A stretch of DNA of 64,000 bases from Gallionella sp. (GTDB lineage: Bacteria > Pseudomonadota > Gammaproteobacteria > Burkholderiales > Gallionellaceae), in NCBI GenBank assembly GCA_030645535.1, contig JAUSNM010000014.1:39477-103476 (forward strand), read 5' to 3'. Below, one piece after another: positions 1 to 11,600 of this stretch. The notes below the pieces were generated by a model, which was not told where the DNA came from, did not search any database, and saw nothing but the letters and a program-made list of their open reading frames with translations. A program made the position numbers and the translations under genes. Every line of letters starts with the position of its first letter. The stretch's first letter is position 1.

Positions 1-2
1 GT

Positions 3-341
3 CTGAGGGCGGTAGCGCAGGAGGTGTTGCGTTCAGCACCGCGTGCCGGTGATCTTGTGGCGCGTTATGGCGGCGAAGAGTTTGTGATGATTCTGGGCGA
101 GACCGATGAAGACGGTGCGCAATGGGTGGCTGAACGCATACGTCAGCACGTGGCCGGCTTGAGTTTGCCGCACAAGGACTCGTCGTATGGTCATGTGACT
201 GTGAGTTGCGGTGTGTCGAGCGTGCTGCCCGGTCAGGATTTGTCGGTTGAAATGCTGGTCAAGTCGGCGGATAACGCGCTTTATCTGTCCAAAAATCAGG
301 GGCGCAATACGGTTACCTATTTGAATTACGGACAGATATAG
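3..341 (+). CDS. Diguanylate cyclase (GGDEF domain), 3' part only
   Basis: The C-terminal part of a GGDEF domain, an enzyme domain that makes cyclic di-GMP from two GTP. The frame is open from the window edge, so the true start lies outside. The active-site signature is present as RYGGEEF (GGEEF variant) about 20 residues in. It is followed by the usual end of the fold, with ITVSCGVS-like and ADNALYLSKNQGRN-like segments. No inhibitory RxxD site can be judged because its expected position is too close to the edge. Any sensor domain is outside the window. Confidence 0.9.
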   Translation: MRAVAQEVLRSAPRAGDLVARYGGEEFVMILGETDEDGAQWVAERIRQHVAGLSLPHKDSSYGHVTVSCGVSSVLPGQDLSVEMLVKSADNALYLSKNQGRNTVTYLNYGQI

Positions 342-348
342 CAACTGA

Positions 349-377
349 TTTCCAGTTTTCGGTTTTCGGTTTTTCTG
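349..377. repeat. Heptad tandem array (TTTTCGG family)
   Basis: Period-7 array with variant units tttccag, ttttcgg, ttttcgg and ttttctg, lying just after the GGDEF stop codon and before the converging proB gene. Read on the other strand the unit is CCGAAAA, close to the units inside the addB-like gene at 8611-8669. Confidence 0.6.
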
Positions 378-452
378 TCCTGTGGTTCCTACAGCAATAC
401 CAAGTTATGATTTCTGCCGCTGTTGCGCAGCCGAAATCGCAACCTCGTGCTG

Positions 453-1586
453 CTATAGCAGCACGAGGTTGTCTCTGTGAATTATTTCGCTATCGCCGCC
501 ATAACCCAGCAGCGTGGTAATTTCGTGGCTTGCATGGCCCGCGATGCGCTGCGCTTCGTCGTTGCTGTAGTTGACGAGGCCGCGAGCGATGTCGGCACCC
601 TGTTCGCTGACGCAAGCTACCACCGCGCCGCGCTGGAATTCCCCGAATACGTGCTTCACGCCGATGGGCAACAGGCTCTTGCCTTCATTGCGCAGCGCCT
701 TGATCGCGCCATCATCCAGTACCAGACGGCCGGTGACTTGCAGGTGGCCTGCCAGCCATTGTTTTCGGGAGGCGATGGGCAGGGCGGGGGCGGTCAGCAG
801 CGTGCCGATCGCAACACCCTGGAACAGGCGCAGCAGCACATCCGGTTCGTGCCCTGACGCAATGACGGTATGCGCGCCACTGTGTGCCGCCCGTTTGGCT
901 GCAAGTATCTTGGTGAGCATGCCGCCGCGACCTATGCTGCTCCCGGCACCGCCCGCCATGCTCTCCAGTTGCACATCCCCTGCGCAGGCTGTACTGACCA
1001 GCGTGGCATCGGGATCACGGCGCGGATCGGCGGTGTAGAGGCCGCACTGATCTGTGAGGATTACCAGTGCATCGGCATCAATCAGATTGGTGACCAGCGC
1101 GCCCAATGTGTCATTGTCGCCGAATTTGATTTCATCGGTCACGACAGTGTCATTCTCGTTGATGATGGGGATCACGCGAAGGCTGAGCAGGGTGGTCAGC
1201 GTGGCGCGCGCATTCAGGTAGCGTTCGCGGTCAGCCAGATCGGCGTGAGTCAGCAACACTTGTGCGGCGTGCAGCCCGTGTTTGCGGAAGCAGGACTCAT
1301 AGGCTTGCACCAGCCCCATTTGACCTACCGCAGCAGCAGCCTGCAATTCATGGATGGCGCTGGGTCTTGTGCTCCAACCTAATCGTTGCATGCCCTCGGC
1401 AATCGCGCCGCTTGATACCAGTACGACTTCATAGCCACTGCCGTTAAGCTGCGCAATCTGCCTCGCCCAGTTACCAAGCGCGCCAAGATCCAGCCCCGCA
1501 CCCTGATTGGTCACCAGGCTGCTGCCTACTTTGACGACAATACGCCGGCAGTCGGTCAATACAGTTTTTGTCGTTGATTCCAACAT
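453..1586 (-). CDS. proB: Glutamate 5-kinase
   Basis: Phosphorylates glutamate with ATP as the first step of proline synthesis, in the cytoplasm. The N-terminal amino-acid-kinase domain is clear: VVKVGSSLV near residue 20, a VSSGAIAEG segment, and NENDTV near residue 150. About 80 C-terminal residues form the PUA domain typical of bacterial ProB. The frame is open to a GTG at 1601, but I prefer the ATG at 1586 because AAGGA lies about 10 bases before it. That gives 377 residues, close to the family length. obgE lies just upstream on the same strand, the common proteobacterial order. Confidence 0.93.
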   Translation of the reverse strand: MLESTTKTVLTDCRRIVVKVGSSLVTNQGAGLDLGALGNWARQIAQLNGSGYEVVLVSSGAIAEGMQRLGWSTRPSAIHELQAAAAVGQMGLVQAYESCFRKHGLHAAQVLLTHADLADRERYLNARATLTTLLSLRVIPIINENDTVVTDEIKFGDNDTLGALVTNLIDADALVILTDQCGLYTADPRRDPDATLVSTACAGDVQLESMAGGAGSSIGRGGMLTKILAAKRAAHSGAHTVIASGHEPDVLLRLFQGVAIGTLLTAPALPIASRKQWLAGHLQVTGRLVLDDGAIKALRNEGKSLLPIGVKHVFGEFQRGAVVACVSEQGADIARGLVNYSNDEAQRIAGHASHEITTLLGYGGDSEIIHRDNLVLL

Positions 1587-1660
1587 CCCTTTATCCTTCA
1601 CTCAGAAACAGGAGCTTTAGCTCCGTTGTTTCGTGGGAATGCCCTTGCGGCATCACGCCT

Positions 1661-1677
1661 GCATCCTGAATCCTGCC
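1661..1677. repeat. Short heptad repeat (GCATCCT/GAATCCT)
   Basis: Two and a half period-7 units (gcatcct, gaatcct, gcc) immediately after the obgE stop codon. They belong to the same family as the arrays inside the addB/addA-like genes. Confidence 0.5.
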
Positions 1678-1678
1678 T

Positions 1679-2755
<1,077 letters not shown>

Positions 2756-2767
2756 CTAAATGAAAAA

Positions 2768-2796
2768 AAGCCCTACCTTGCGATAGGGCTGATTCG
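2768..2796 (-). terminator. Rho-independent terminator after rplU-rpmA
   Basis: On the minus strand AGCCCTA and TAGGGCT form a 7-bp stem around an 8-base loop, followed directly by a run of T. It would end the L21-L27 transcript before obgE. Confidence 0.8.
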
Positions 2797-2857
2797 TACC
2801 GTCATTGCGACATCACCATCACCGTAATCTTCAACTCAAGAGTGAAGGTACGATTGC

Positions 2858-2896
2858 ATCCTCGCCCGCTTGTGGGAGAGGATTGAGGAGAGGGTT
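2858..2896. repeat. REP-like palindrome
   Basis: GC-rich repeat made of a CCTCGCCC-loop-GGGAGAGG hairpin followed by a GAGGAGAGGG tail. It touches the rpmA stop codon. The same architecture recurs at 9285, 22021, 23119, 32431 and 46671. Confidence 0.75.
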
Positions 2897-3152
2897 AAGC
2901 TGCAACGATGGAAACTGTCCTGCGCTGTTGCGCGCCCTTGATGGCGAACACTACACGGCCGGTAACTTTGGCGAACAGGGTGTGATCCTTGCCCATGCCG
3001 ACGTTTTCGCCGCGATGAAATTCAGTGCCGCGTTGACGAATGATGATACTGCCTGCGCTGATCAATTCGCCGCCGTAACTCTTAACACCCAGTCGTTTTG
3101 AGTGTGAGTCACGTCCGTTACTGGTACTGCCGCCGCCTTTTTTTGATGCCAT
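2895..3152 (-). CDS. rpmA: 50S ribosomal protein L27
   Basis: L27 reaches into the peptidyl-transferase centre of the 50S subunit. The 85-residue sequence begins [20 protein letters not shown], the standard N-terminus without a cleavable extension. The GVKSYGGE and [16 protein letters not shown] segments are diagnostic. AAGGAG lies about 9 bases before the ATG. It follows rplU by 16 bases, so the two are one operon. Confidence 0.97.
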   Translation of the reverse strand: MASKKGGGSTSNGRDSHSKRLGVKSYGGELISAGSIIIRQRGTEFHRGENVGMGKDHTLFAKVTGRVVFAIKGAQQRRTVSIVAA

Positions 3153-3168
3153 GGTATGTGCTCCTTAA

Positions 3169-3480
3169 TTACGCGGAAATGCCGTCAATACGGATTTCGG
3201 TATAGTTTTGACGATGACCTTGATTCTTTTGGTAATGCTTACGACGGCGCATCTTGAAGATGCGAACCTTGTCGCCACGACCATGAGAGATGATGGTAGC
3301 TTGAACAGTGGCGCCCAACAACATAGGCTTGCCAACTGACAGCTTCTCTCCATCGGAGACCATCAACACCTTGTCCAGCACGATTGCTGAGCCGATGTCG
3401 CCAGGAAGAATTTCAACTTTTAACGTTTCGCCGGTAATGACGCGATATTGCTTACCACCGGTTTTAATGACTGCGTACAT
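3169..3480 (-). CDS. rplU: 50S ribosomal protein L21
   Basis: L21 binds 23S rRNA in the 50S subunit. The 103-residue protein begins [14 protein letters not shown] and ends with the basic [16 protein letters not shown] segment expected of the family. It is the first gene of the rplU-rpmA pair. Confidence 0.97.
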   Translation of the reverse strand: MYAVIKTGGKQYRVITGETLKVEILPGDIGSAIVLDKVLMVSDGEKLSVGKPMLLGATVQATIISHGRGDKVRIFKMRRRKHYQKNQGHRQNYTEIRIDGISA

Positions 3481-3579
3481 AACAACCTCGATTGATTGCG
3501 GTTTTGCGAAAGCGAGGATTATACAGATAAATCCGGCTTCGTCAAAAACCTTTTGTTATAAAAATAGATTACGGATACT

Positions 3580-4836
3580 TTAACGGCGCATCGAGTCGAA
3601 GAACTCGGCGTTGTTTTTGGTCGCCTTGATTTTGCCGAGCAGGAATTCCATCGATTCCAGTTCGTCCATCGGGTAGAGCAATTTGCGCAGCAACCAGATT
3701 CTTTGCAGCACGTCTGGCTTGAGCAATAATTCTTCCTTGCGGGTGCCTGAACGGTTGATGTTGATCGCAGGATAAATGCGTTTCTCGGCCATACGGCGAT
3801 CCAGATGGATTTCCATGTTGCCGGTACCCTTGAACTCCTCGTAAATCACATCATCCATACGCGATCCGGTATCCACCAGCGCGGTTGCAATGATGGTCAG
3901 CGAGCCGCCTTCTTCGATATTGCGTGCTGCGCCGAAGAAGCGTTTCGGGCGATGCAGCGCATTGGCATCCACACCGCCGGTCAGTACCTTGCCTGAAGAC
4001 GGGATCACGGTGTTGTATGCGCGCGCCAGACGGGTGATTGAGTCGAGCAGGATGATTACATCCTTCTTGTGTTCAACCAGGCGCTTGGCTTTTTCCAGCA
4101 CCATTTCGGCAACCTGCACGTGGCGGCTGGCCGGTTCGTCGAACGTCGAGGCAACCACTTCGCCGCGCACGGTGCGCGTCATTTCGGTCACTTCTTCCGG
4201 GCGCTCGTCGATCAGCAGCACGATCAGTGTGGCATCGGGATTGTTGGCCGAGATCGAATGTGCGATGTGTTGCAGCATCACGGTCTTGCCGGATTTCGGG
4301 GACGCGACCAGCAGACCGCGCTGACCCTTGCCGATTGGGGCTACGATGTCGATGATGCGACCGGTGATATTTTCTTCGGCGCGAATATCGCGCTCCAGTA
4401 TCAGCGGCTGGGTCGGGAATAAGGGGGTCAGATTCTCAAACAGAATCTTGTTCTTGGCATTCTCGGGTGGCTCATCGTTGACCTTGTCGACCTTTACCAG
4501 CGCGACATAACGCTCGCCATCTTTAGGCGTGCGAATCTCGCCTTCGATCGAATCCCCGGTGTGCAGATTGAATCTGCGTATCTGGCTCGGGCTGACGTAA
4601 ATATCATCAGGTCCTGCCAGGTATGAGGTGTCAGGTGAGCGCAGGAAGCCGAAGCCATCCGGCAGGATTTCCAAAGTGCCATCGCCGTAAATGCTTTCGC
4701 CTTTTTTCGCATGGCTTTTCAGCAGTGCGAACATCAGGTCTTGCTTGCGCATCCGGTTGGCATTCTCGATTTGATTGGCGGCTGCCATTTCAACGAGTTC
4801 GGTGATGTGTTTGAGTTTTATTTCAGATAGATGCAT
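3580..4836 (-). CDS. rho: Transcription termination factor Rho
   Basis: Hexameric RNA-dependent helicase that ends transcription at Rho sites. The N-terminal RNA-binding domain is present (GILE-type segment [11 protein letters not shown] near residue 60). The ATPase core follows, with Walker A SPKSGKT near residue 180, [15 protein letters not shown] and [11 protein letters not shown]. At 418 residues it matches the E. coli protein in length (419) and has no large insertion. It is followed downstream by rplU-rpmA and preceded by trxA. Confidence 0.97.
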   Translation of the reverse strand: MHLSEIKLKHITELVEMAAANQIENANRMRKQDLMFALLKSHAKKGESIYGDGTLEILPDGFGFLRSPDTSYLAGPDDIYVSPSQIRRFNLHTGDSIEGEIRTPKDGERYVALVKVDKVNDEPPENAKNKILFENLTPLFPTQPLILERDIRAEENITGRIIDIVAPIGKGQRGLLVASPKSGKTVMLQHIAHSISANNPDATLIVLLIDERPEEVTEMTRTVRGEVVASTFDEPASRHVQVAEMVLEKAKRLVEHKKDVIILLDSITRLARAYNTVIPSSGKVLTGGVDANALHRPKRFFGAARNIEEGGSLTIIATALVDTGSRMDDVIYEEFKGTGNMEIHLDRRMAEKRIYPAININRSGTRKEELLLKPDVLQRIWLLRKLLYPMDELESMEFLLGKIKATKNNAEFFDSMRR

Positions 4837-4978
4837 GGCGACGCGCGAAGGATGAATGAGATAGTGATGAGGGAGATGCTGGATATGGCGGTGGAAGAGT
4901 CCACCCGCACGATCTGGTTCGCTATGATGACGGGCTGTGCGAAACTAGGTGTGCATTGCGGGTGTGACAATAAACGCT

Positions 4979-5305
4979 TTAGATGTGGCTGTCAATAAAA
5001 GCTGTCAATTGGGATTTTGACAGTGCGCCCACTTTAGTGGCTTCGATATTGCCATTTTTGAATAACATCAGCGTGGGGATGCCGCGTACACCGAACTTCT
5101 GCGGGGTTTGCTGGTTTTCATCCACGTTCAGTTTTGCGATGGTCAGACGTCCTGCGTATTCCTTGGCGATTTCGTCCAGGATAGGCGCAATCATGCGGCA
5201 TGGGCCACACCATTCAGCCCAGTAATCGACCAGCACGGGCAACGCAGCCTGGGTGACTTCTGCATCAAACGTAGCATCGGTAACGTAATGAATATGTTCG
5301 CTCAT
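4979..5305 (-). CDS. trxA: Thioredoxin
   Basis: A 108-residue cytoplasmic thioredoxin that reduces protein disulfides. The redox motif WCGPC is near residue 33, and the cis-proline segment RGIPTLMLF is at about 75. The trxA-rho order is conserved in proteobacteria. It is divergent from the ferredoxin gene; the 191-bp gap between them should hold both promoters. Confidence 0.95.
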   Translation of the reverse strand: MSEHIHYVTDATFDAEVTQAALPVLVDYWAEWCGPCRMIAPILDEIAKEYAGRLTIAKLNVDENQQTPQKFGVRGIPTLMLFKNGNIEATKVGALSKSQLTAFIDSHI

Positions 5306-5496
5306 GATTGAATCTCGCTATGAATTAGGGGTGGGTCAAGCTGTAATGCTGTGGGAATTGGGTAAGTTTTTATTGCGTTGGTAAGCATCGTAACCAAAAA
5401 ACGGCGCGCTGTGAAGTGCGTGATTCGCATATTGTGTAATTCCAACTGTTCATGCTCTGCTAAAATGCAGCTACTTTTGATGATTGGAGTGTTGCG

Positions 5497-5820
5497 ATGA
5501 CGTACGTTGTTTCGGAAAGCTGTATCAAATGCAAATTCACCGACTGTGTGGATGTATGTCCGGTGGACTGTTTTCGTGAAGGCCCGAATTTTCTGGTGAT
5601 TGATCCGGACGAGTGTATCGATTGCACCTTGTGTGTGGCCGAATGCCCTGCCAATGCAATTTATGCCGAGGACGACTTGCCTGAAGAGCAGCGCCATTTC
5701 ACCGCCCTGAATGCAGAGTTGTCGAAGTTGTGGGGCCCAATCGTGGAAAAGAAAGACCCTCCAGGCGACGCCGATGAGTGGCTGAACGTGAAGGACAAGT
5801 TGCATCTGCTCGAACGATAA
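5497..5820 (+). CDS. fdxA: 7Fe (3Fe-4S/4Fe-4S) ferredoxin
   Basis: Small electron carrier of 107 residues. The first cluster region reads [18 protein letters not shown], the 7Fe-type spacing, and the second is [12 protein letters not shown]. The C-terminal extension of about 45 residues is typical of FdxA of Azotobacter and betaproteobacteria. The 3' end overlaps the longest possible reading frame of the next gene. Confidence 0.94.
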   Translation: MTYVVSESCIKCKFTDCVDVCPVDCFREGPNFLVIDPDECIDCTLCVAECPANAIYAEDDLPEEQRHFTALNAELSKLWGPIVEKKDPPGDADEWLNVKDKLHLLER

Positions 5821-8684
5821 AATTGCCCCCTTCACCCTTCACCCTTCACCCTTCACCCTTCTCATTGGAAGGTGAAAAGAATAATGCCCAGTTCGGGGGT
5901 GGCGACAGCTTTTATAGCCTGGTCGCTCAGCAAATCCTGTTGCGTCACGCAACGCCCGATTTGCGTGGTGCGGTGGTGTTGCTACCCAACTATCATGCAG
6001 CCACGCCGCTGGCCCGGGCGCTGAGTTCTGCTGCGGGTTTGCCCGCACTGCTGTTGCCGCAAATGACAACGCTTGCCGACTGGGCGCAGACCGTGCCGCT
6101 TGACGCGCCTGTTCAATCAGACACGCAGCGCATCGCCACGCTTTATCAGGCCCTGCGCGAGCGCGACTGGTTTCCCGATGCCAACTTGTGGAGTCTGGCG
6201 CGGGAACTGTTGACGCTGATGGATGAGCTGACCCGCCATCACGTGGCACTTCCCGAATCCACAGAAGACTTTGCACGGCAACTGACCGAGGCTTACCAGG
6301 CGCAAAGCGGTGTGGCGATGCAGTTCGAGGCGAGGGTCGTGCATGAATTGTGGTACGCCATGGCGGCCAACGACGATCTGGATGCCTCTCGCGCCTACCA
6401 GCAGCGACTTGGATTGTTGGCGCTGCAAGTGGATAAACCTCTGTATGTGTTGCAGACCTGTGATCTGGCCGCACCCGAAGTTCAGTTTCTGCAAGCTTGC
6501 CGCCAGCTTGTTGAGGTGACGGTGTTCGATTTGCGCGAAATGATCGCGAATGAACCTGACTTCGCGCTGCTGGATGCAGCCTTGCAGCAGGATCTGCACA
6601 GTGACGATCTGCTCAGTACGGCGGCACGACTACAAACTGAAGCCGTATTGAGCATGCGCCTGAAATTATTTGGTGCGCATGGTCTGGAGCAGGAGGCGCA
6701 AGCCGCCGATGTGCAAGTCCGTCGCTGGTTGCTGGAAGGAAAAACCTCCATCGCAGTGGTTGTGCAGGACAGATTGGTGGCACGTCGCCTGCGTGCACGG
6801 CTGGAACGTGCCCAGGTGCAGGTGCAGGACGAGACCGGCTGGACGTTCGCCACACTGTCGGTCAGCACGGTGCTGATGGGCTGGCTGGAGGCGGTGCAAG
6901 GCGATTTCTACTATCAGGACGTGCTCGACCTGCTCAAGTCTCCCTATCTTTTTGCCGATAATCCACTGCTGCGCAAACAGGCAGCTTACCAGTTTGAACA
7001 ACTGGTGCGTCGTCACGGCGTGGTCGCGCATTTGCAGGATTTCATCGCCGTTGCCGAAACGGATGCGCCCGAACTTGTACAGCCGCTGGTGCGCCTGCGA
7101 CAGGCGGCACGGGTTATGCCTGTCAAGGGGGGGCAGCTATCCGACTGGCTGCACGCCTTGAATGAGAGCTTGGAGATACTCGGCGTCATCAAGGGCTGGT
7201 GTCAGGATGCGGCGGGACAACAGTTGATGCAGTTGCTGGCCTTGTGGCAGGAGGAATTGCAGACGGATAATACGACCTGCAGCTTTGCAGAATGGCGGCG
7301 CTGGCTGTCGCAGCAGCTCGATTTGAATACCTATCGCGATTTGTCTGTAGACAGCCCGGTGCTGTTCACTCATCTTCCGGCAACCCGCTGGCGCAGTTTC
7401 GATGCTGTGTTGTTGCTGGGTTCTGATGCCATGCATCTGCCGGCGCCCGCGAATGCCGGGCAGTGGTTCAACGATGCCGTGCGCGCAACGCTGGGTCTGC
7501 CGTTATCTTCTGCACAACAGGCACAAGTTCGCGACGACTTGTTATCACTGCTGGCGATGAACGATACGGTGCTGGCGACCTGGCAAGCCAGTCGGAATGG
7601 TGAGCCGAATCTGCTCAGCCCCCATCTTGAAATGCTGCGAGCCCTTCATCTGTTGGCTTTTCACCATGATCTGATGGAAACAGAGTTGGGCGAGTTGCTG
7701 GAGCTGTCGCAAGTCAGGATTCAGGATGCGGGATGCAGGATGCGGGATTCAGCAGAAATGCCGCGCCCGGTCGTGCCGGCAGAATTGATCCCTGCGCACA
7801 TTTCCCCGTCCGGTTACAACGCGCTGGTGGCGTGTCCTTACCAGTATTTTGCACGGCATGTGCTGCATCTTAATGAGCTGGATGAGGTGCGCGAGGATCT
7901 GGACAAGCGTGACTACGGCACCTGGGTGCACGCGGTGCTGCAGCGTTTTCACGAGCAGATTCCGCAGTTAGCGCAGCATGACAGGGATGAGGCTGAAGCC
8001 GTGTTGCGGCGGATCAGCGATGAGGTGTTTGCGACAGGCCTGGCGCATGACTATCTGGCGCAGGCATGGCTGTTGCGCTGGCAGGCGCTGATACCAAACT
8101 ATCTGGGCTGGCAACTGGAAAATGAGGAAGCAGGCTGGCGTTATCAGGGCAGTGAGGTGCCGTTCAAAATTGAGTTGGCGGAAAACCTGCAACTGCGCGG
8201 ACGCCTGGACCGGGTGGATGTGTACGTTAACGAGCCTGAAAATCTCGCTGTTCTTGACTATAAAACACAAACAATTCAATCGCTTAAAAACAAGCTGAAA
8301 GAGCCGGGTGAGGATGTGCAGCTGGCCTGTTATGCGCGTGCGGTAACGGCGGGTACGGCGGCTTTTGTCAGCCTGGAAGACGATACGGTGCTGGCTGTCT
8401 CACCGGCTGACGACATCAGTGACTTGGCACAACTTAACATCGAACGCTTGCGGACGGTGTTTTCCCAGATGCGCGAAGGTGCCGGCCTGCCTGCGCATGG
8501 CGCGGAAAAGATATGCGCTTATTGCGAGATGAGGGGTCTTTGCCGTCGCGGCGAATGGGATGAAAAGCAGGATTCAGGATTCAGGATTCAGGATTCGGGA
8601 AACCCTAAATCTGAAACCGAAAACTCAAAACCGGAAACTGCAAATGGTAAACCGGAAACTGTAAACGGGGCGCCTCATGGATAA
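5778..8684 (+). CDS. AddB/RecB-like PD-(D/E)XK nuclease, probable DNA repair protein
   Basis: Probably the nuclease partner of the helicase encoded next, in double-strand-break processing. The C-terminal domain (about residues 680-935) has GRLDRVD and AVLDYKT, the PD-(D/E)XK catalytic signature. It also has an early CPYQYF cysteine and a late [10 protein letters not shown] group that could hold an AddB-type Fe-S cluster. The N-terminal half resembles an inactive helicase fold. The start is uncertain. The frame is open from a GTG at 5778, inside fdxA, but recognisable protein begins near [18 protein letters not shown] heptad array sits between them, and TTG codons at 5823 and 5865 are alternatives. 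Heptad arrays also interrupt the frame near 7714-7752 and fill the last 40 codons. It overlaps the next gene by 8 bp. Confidence 0.85.
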   Translation: MAEREGQVASARTIKLPPSPFTLHPSPFSLEGEKNNAQFGGGDSFYSLVAQQILLRHATPDLRGAVVLLPNYHAATPLARALSSAAGLPALLLPQMTTLADWAQTVPLDAPVQSDTQRIATLYQALRERDWFPDANLWSLARELLTLMDELTRHHVALPESTEDFARQLTEAYQAQSGVAMQFEARVVHELWYAMAANDDLDASRAYQQRLGLLALQVDKPLYVLQTCDLAAPEVQFLQACRQLVEVTVFDLREMIANEPDFALLDAALQQDLHSDDLLSTAARLQTEAVLSMRLKLFGAHGLEQEAQAADVQVRRWLLEGKTSIAVVVQDRLVARRLRARLERAQVQVQDETGWTFATLSVSTVLMGWLEAVQGDFYYQDVLDLLKSPYLFADNPLLRKQAAYQFEQLVRRHGVVAHLQDFIAVAETDAPELVQPLVRLRQAARVMPVKGGQLSDWLHALNESLEILGVIKGWCQDAAGQQLMQLLALWQEELQTDNTTCSFAEWRRWLSQQLDLNTYRDLSVDSPVLFTHLPATRWRSFDAVLLLGSDAMHLPAPANAGQWFNDAVRATLGLPLSSAQQAQVRDDLLSLLAMNDTVLATWQASRNGEPNLLSPHLEMLRALHLLAFHHDLMETELGELLELSQVRIQDAGCRMRDSAEMPRPVVPAELIPAHISPSGYNALVACPYQYFARHVLHLNELDEVREDLDKRDYGTWVHAVLQRFHEQIPQLAQHDRDEAEAVLRRISDEVFATGLAHDYLAQAWLLRWQALIPNYLGWQLENEEAGWRYQGSEVPFKIELAENLQLRGRLDRVDVYVNEPENLAVLDYKTQTIQSLKNKLKEPGEDVQLACYARAVTAGTAAFVSLEDDTVLAVSPADDISDLAQLNIERLRTVFSQMREGAGLPAHGAEKICAYCEMRGLCRRGEWDEKQDSGFRIQDSGNPKSETENSKPETANGKPETVNGAPHG
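5831..5862. repeat. Heptad array TTCACCC x4 at the start of the AddB-like gene
   Basis: Four perfect ttcaccc units plus a partial ttct unit, starting 10 bases after the fdxA stop codon. An AAGGTGAA just downstream is an inverted partner of the unit, so a hairpin can form. Each unit gained or lost would shift the reading frame by one base. Confidence 0.85.
7714..7752. repeat. In-frame heptad array (AGGATTC/AGGATGC)
   Basis: Five to six degenerate period-7 units inside the AddB-like gene. They are translated as a low-complexity stretch ([12 protein letters not shown]) between the helicase-like half and the nuclease domain. Confidence 0.75.
8568..8669. repeat. Two adjacent heptad arrays at the 3' end of the AddB-like gene
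   Basis: Four units of AGGATTC at 8568-8599 are followed at 8611-8669 by about eight degenerate units of the AAACCGG/AAACTGC family. Together they encode the Gln/Asp/Ser/Glu/Asn-rich last 35 or so residues of the protein, after the conserved Cys-rich motif. They look like a tail added by repeat insertion. Confidence 0.75.
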
Positions 8685-11600
8685 CCGGTCGGCGCTTGAT
8701 CCCAAACGGAGCGTGGTGGTCGAGGCCTGTGCGGGCAGCGGCAAGACCTGGCTGCTGGTCTCGCGCGTGGTGCGGCTGTTGCTGGAAGGCGTTGCACCTG
8801 CCGAAATACTCGCCATCACCTTTACACGCAAGGCAGCGCAGGAAATGCAGGCGCGTCTGCGCGACTGGCTGTATGACCTGGCCGCCAAAGACGATGAATT
8901 TGTGCGCGATTTTCTGCGCCAGCGCGAGGTGGATGAGGCTGATATAGAGCGCATGCTGCCGCGTGCACGACGCTTATATCAGCAGTTTCTGCTTGCCAAG
9001 CCTGCCATCACCATCAGCACGTTTCATGGCTGGTTCATGCAGATTTTGCAACGCGCACCGCTCAATTCAGGCAGCGCCGGCGGCGTGCAACTGGTCGAGC
9101 AGACCACTGAGCTCTGGGCTGAAGCATGGCAGACCTATCTTGCCGGATTGCACAGCAAGCCGGAGGGCGAGACGGCACAGTCGATGATGGTCTTGTTCAA
9201 GGAACTGGGTTTGTCCAACACGCAGAATCTGCTGCGCAACTTTGCCAACAAGCGCAGCGAATGGTGGGCTTATACCCAACAAAGCCCCTCTCCCTTAACT
9301 GGGAGAGGGGTTGGAGGAGAGGGGTTGGAATTCGCGCTCGAAAACCTGCGCATTGAATTCGACGTGGACATGGATCGCGACCCGATAGCCTGCCTGTTAG
9401 ATGGGACGCATTTTGCCGATGATGTACATGCGCTGTCGCAACTGCTGAACGCCAGTGCGGCTCAAAAGGCTAAAGCTGCGCGCCTGCTTGCGCCGCTGGA
9501 TGGCGTGCTGCTCGTCGCTGAGCGATACGCGCTGCTCTGGGATGAACTGTTCACGAAAAAGAATGAGCCGCGTTCCATCAAGGCGAACAAGGGGCAGGAC
9601 GAAGCGCAGTTGGGGCAGGCAGTCGAACTGGTGCGGGAACAGTTGCTGGATGCATACAACCAGTTGCAAACGCAAAAAATCTACCAGACCAATTGCCATG
9701 CGCTGCGCTGCGGTGTGGCCTTGCTGGGCGCCTATCAGGACTTGAAGCAGCGCCAGCAGAAGCTTGATTTTGGCGATCTGGAATGGCGTGTGTGTCAGTT
9801 GTTAAACGACAGCGATCACGCCGAATATCTGCAATACAAGCTGGACAGCCGTTATCGCCATGTATTGCTGGATGAATTTCAGGATACCAATCCGCTGCAA
9901 TGGCAGATATTGCAATCCTGGTTTGCAGCATCAAAGGCGGTGGACAGCACGCCCACCGTGTTTGTGGTGGGCGATCCCAAGCAGTCTATTTATCGTTTTC
10001 GCCGTGCCGATGCCAGGTTGTTCGACGTGGTGCGCAAGTTTCTGGTGCAGCAGTACGGGGCTGCGCATCTGAAAAAAAATGAAACGCGCCGCAATGCGCC
10101 TGCCGTGCTGGCTGTGGTGAACGGGGTGTTCGACGGATTGCCGGAATATGCGGGCTTCGAGACGCATCAGGCTCACCAGACTATGCTGCCGGGATATGTC
10201 GAAGTGCTGCCGCTCGCAGAACAGCAAACAGCAAACGGAAAACAGCAAACTGAAAACGGTGAACTGACGCTGCGCAATCCTTTATATGAAGCCTATCCTG
10301 ACAGCGAAGAGGGCGCGCGCGAACTGGAAGCGCAGCAATTTGCAGAAAAAATTACCCATATTGTAGGATCATGGCGAATTGAAGGCGGGGAAAGACGAGC
10401 AGAGTTTTCCGACATCATGGTGCTGGTGCGTCGCCGCACCCATCTCAAAATTTATGAACACGCGTTGCGCAAATACTCCATTCCGTTTCTCACCTCGCGC
10501 CGTGGCGGCCTGCTGGATACGCTGGAGGCATCGGACATACAGTCGCTGTTGACCTTCCTGATCACGCCGTTTGCCGATCTGGCGCTTGCGCAGACGCTGC
10601 GCACGCCAATTTTTTCATGCAGCGACGAGGATCTGATGATGATTCAGACGTCAGGATGCAGGATGCAGGATGCAGGGGAGAGGGATTTACGCACGACAGG
10701 ACTGAATCCTGAATCCCGAATCCTGAATCCTGCTTCTTCATGGTGGCAGCGTCTGAAACAGCTGGTTGAAAACAAAGCAGCGTCGCCCGCCATGCAGCGC
10801 GCGCATCGCCTGTTGCAAAGCTGGCTGTTGCATGCCGATAAATTGCCGGTACATGATTTGCTTGACCGGATTTATTTCGAGGGCGATGCGCAAGCTTGTT
10901 ATGCGGCTGCCGTGCCCCAGGTGATGCGCGCGACGGTGCTTGCCAATTTGCAGGCTTTTCTGGAAATTGCACTGAATGTCGATGCAGGTCGCTATCCCAG
11001 TCTGCCGGGTTTCCTGCGCGAACTGGCCGACTTGCGCCGCGCCGCCGACAACGAATCGCCCGATGAAGGAAAGGTTGCTCAGGCGGGCAATGCGATCCGC
11101 ATCTACACCGTGCATGAGGCCAAGGGGCTGGAGGCGCCGATTGTGTGGCTGCTGGATACTAATGCCAAACCGCCTGCCGACAGAGGTTATGACGTGCTGG
11201 TGGACTGGCCTACCGATGCAACTACGCCTGCGCATTTTTCGCTGTATGGCGATAAAGCCAGCCGTGGGCAGGTGCGCGAGCATTATTTTGCGCAGGAGGC
11301 TGCATTGGCACAGCGCGAAGATTTGAATTTGCTGTATGTCGCGATGACCCGCGCAAAGCAGGCGCTGCTGGTCAGCGGCAACGGCGCGCTGCTTGAAGGT
11401 CAGTGGTATCAGCGCATTGCAGATGTGGCCGATGCGGCAGTAGAGAACCCGCTCGCTTCAGAGGTGGCGGGGCCAAGCCTTACTGAGTCCCGTAACCTGC
11501 ATCCGGCATCCCGCATCCTGAATCCTGTAGATCCGCGCCTGTGCGATGCATGGCCTGTCGGTACGCGCAAACCCGTGATGAGCGATGCGCAGCGCAGCGG

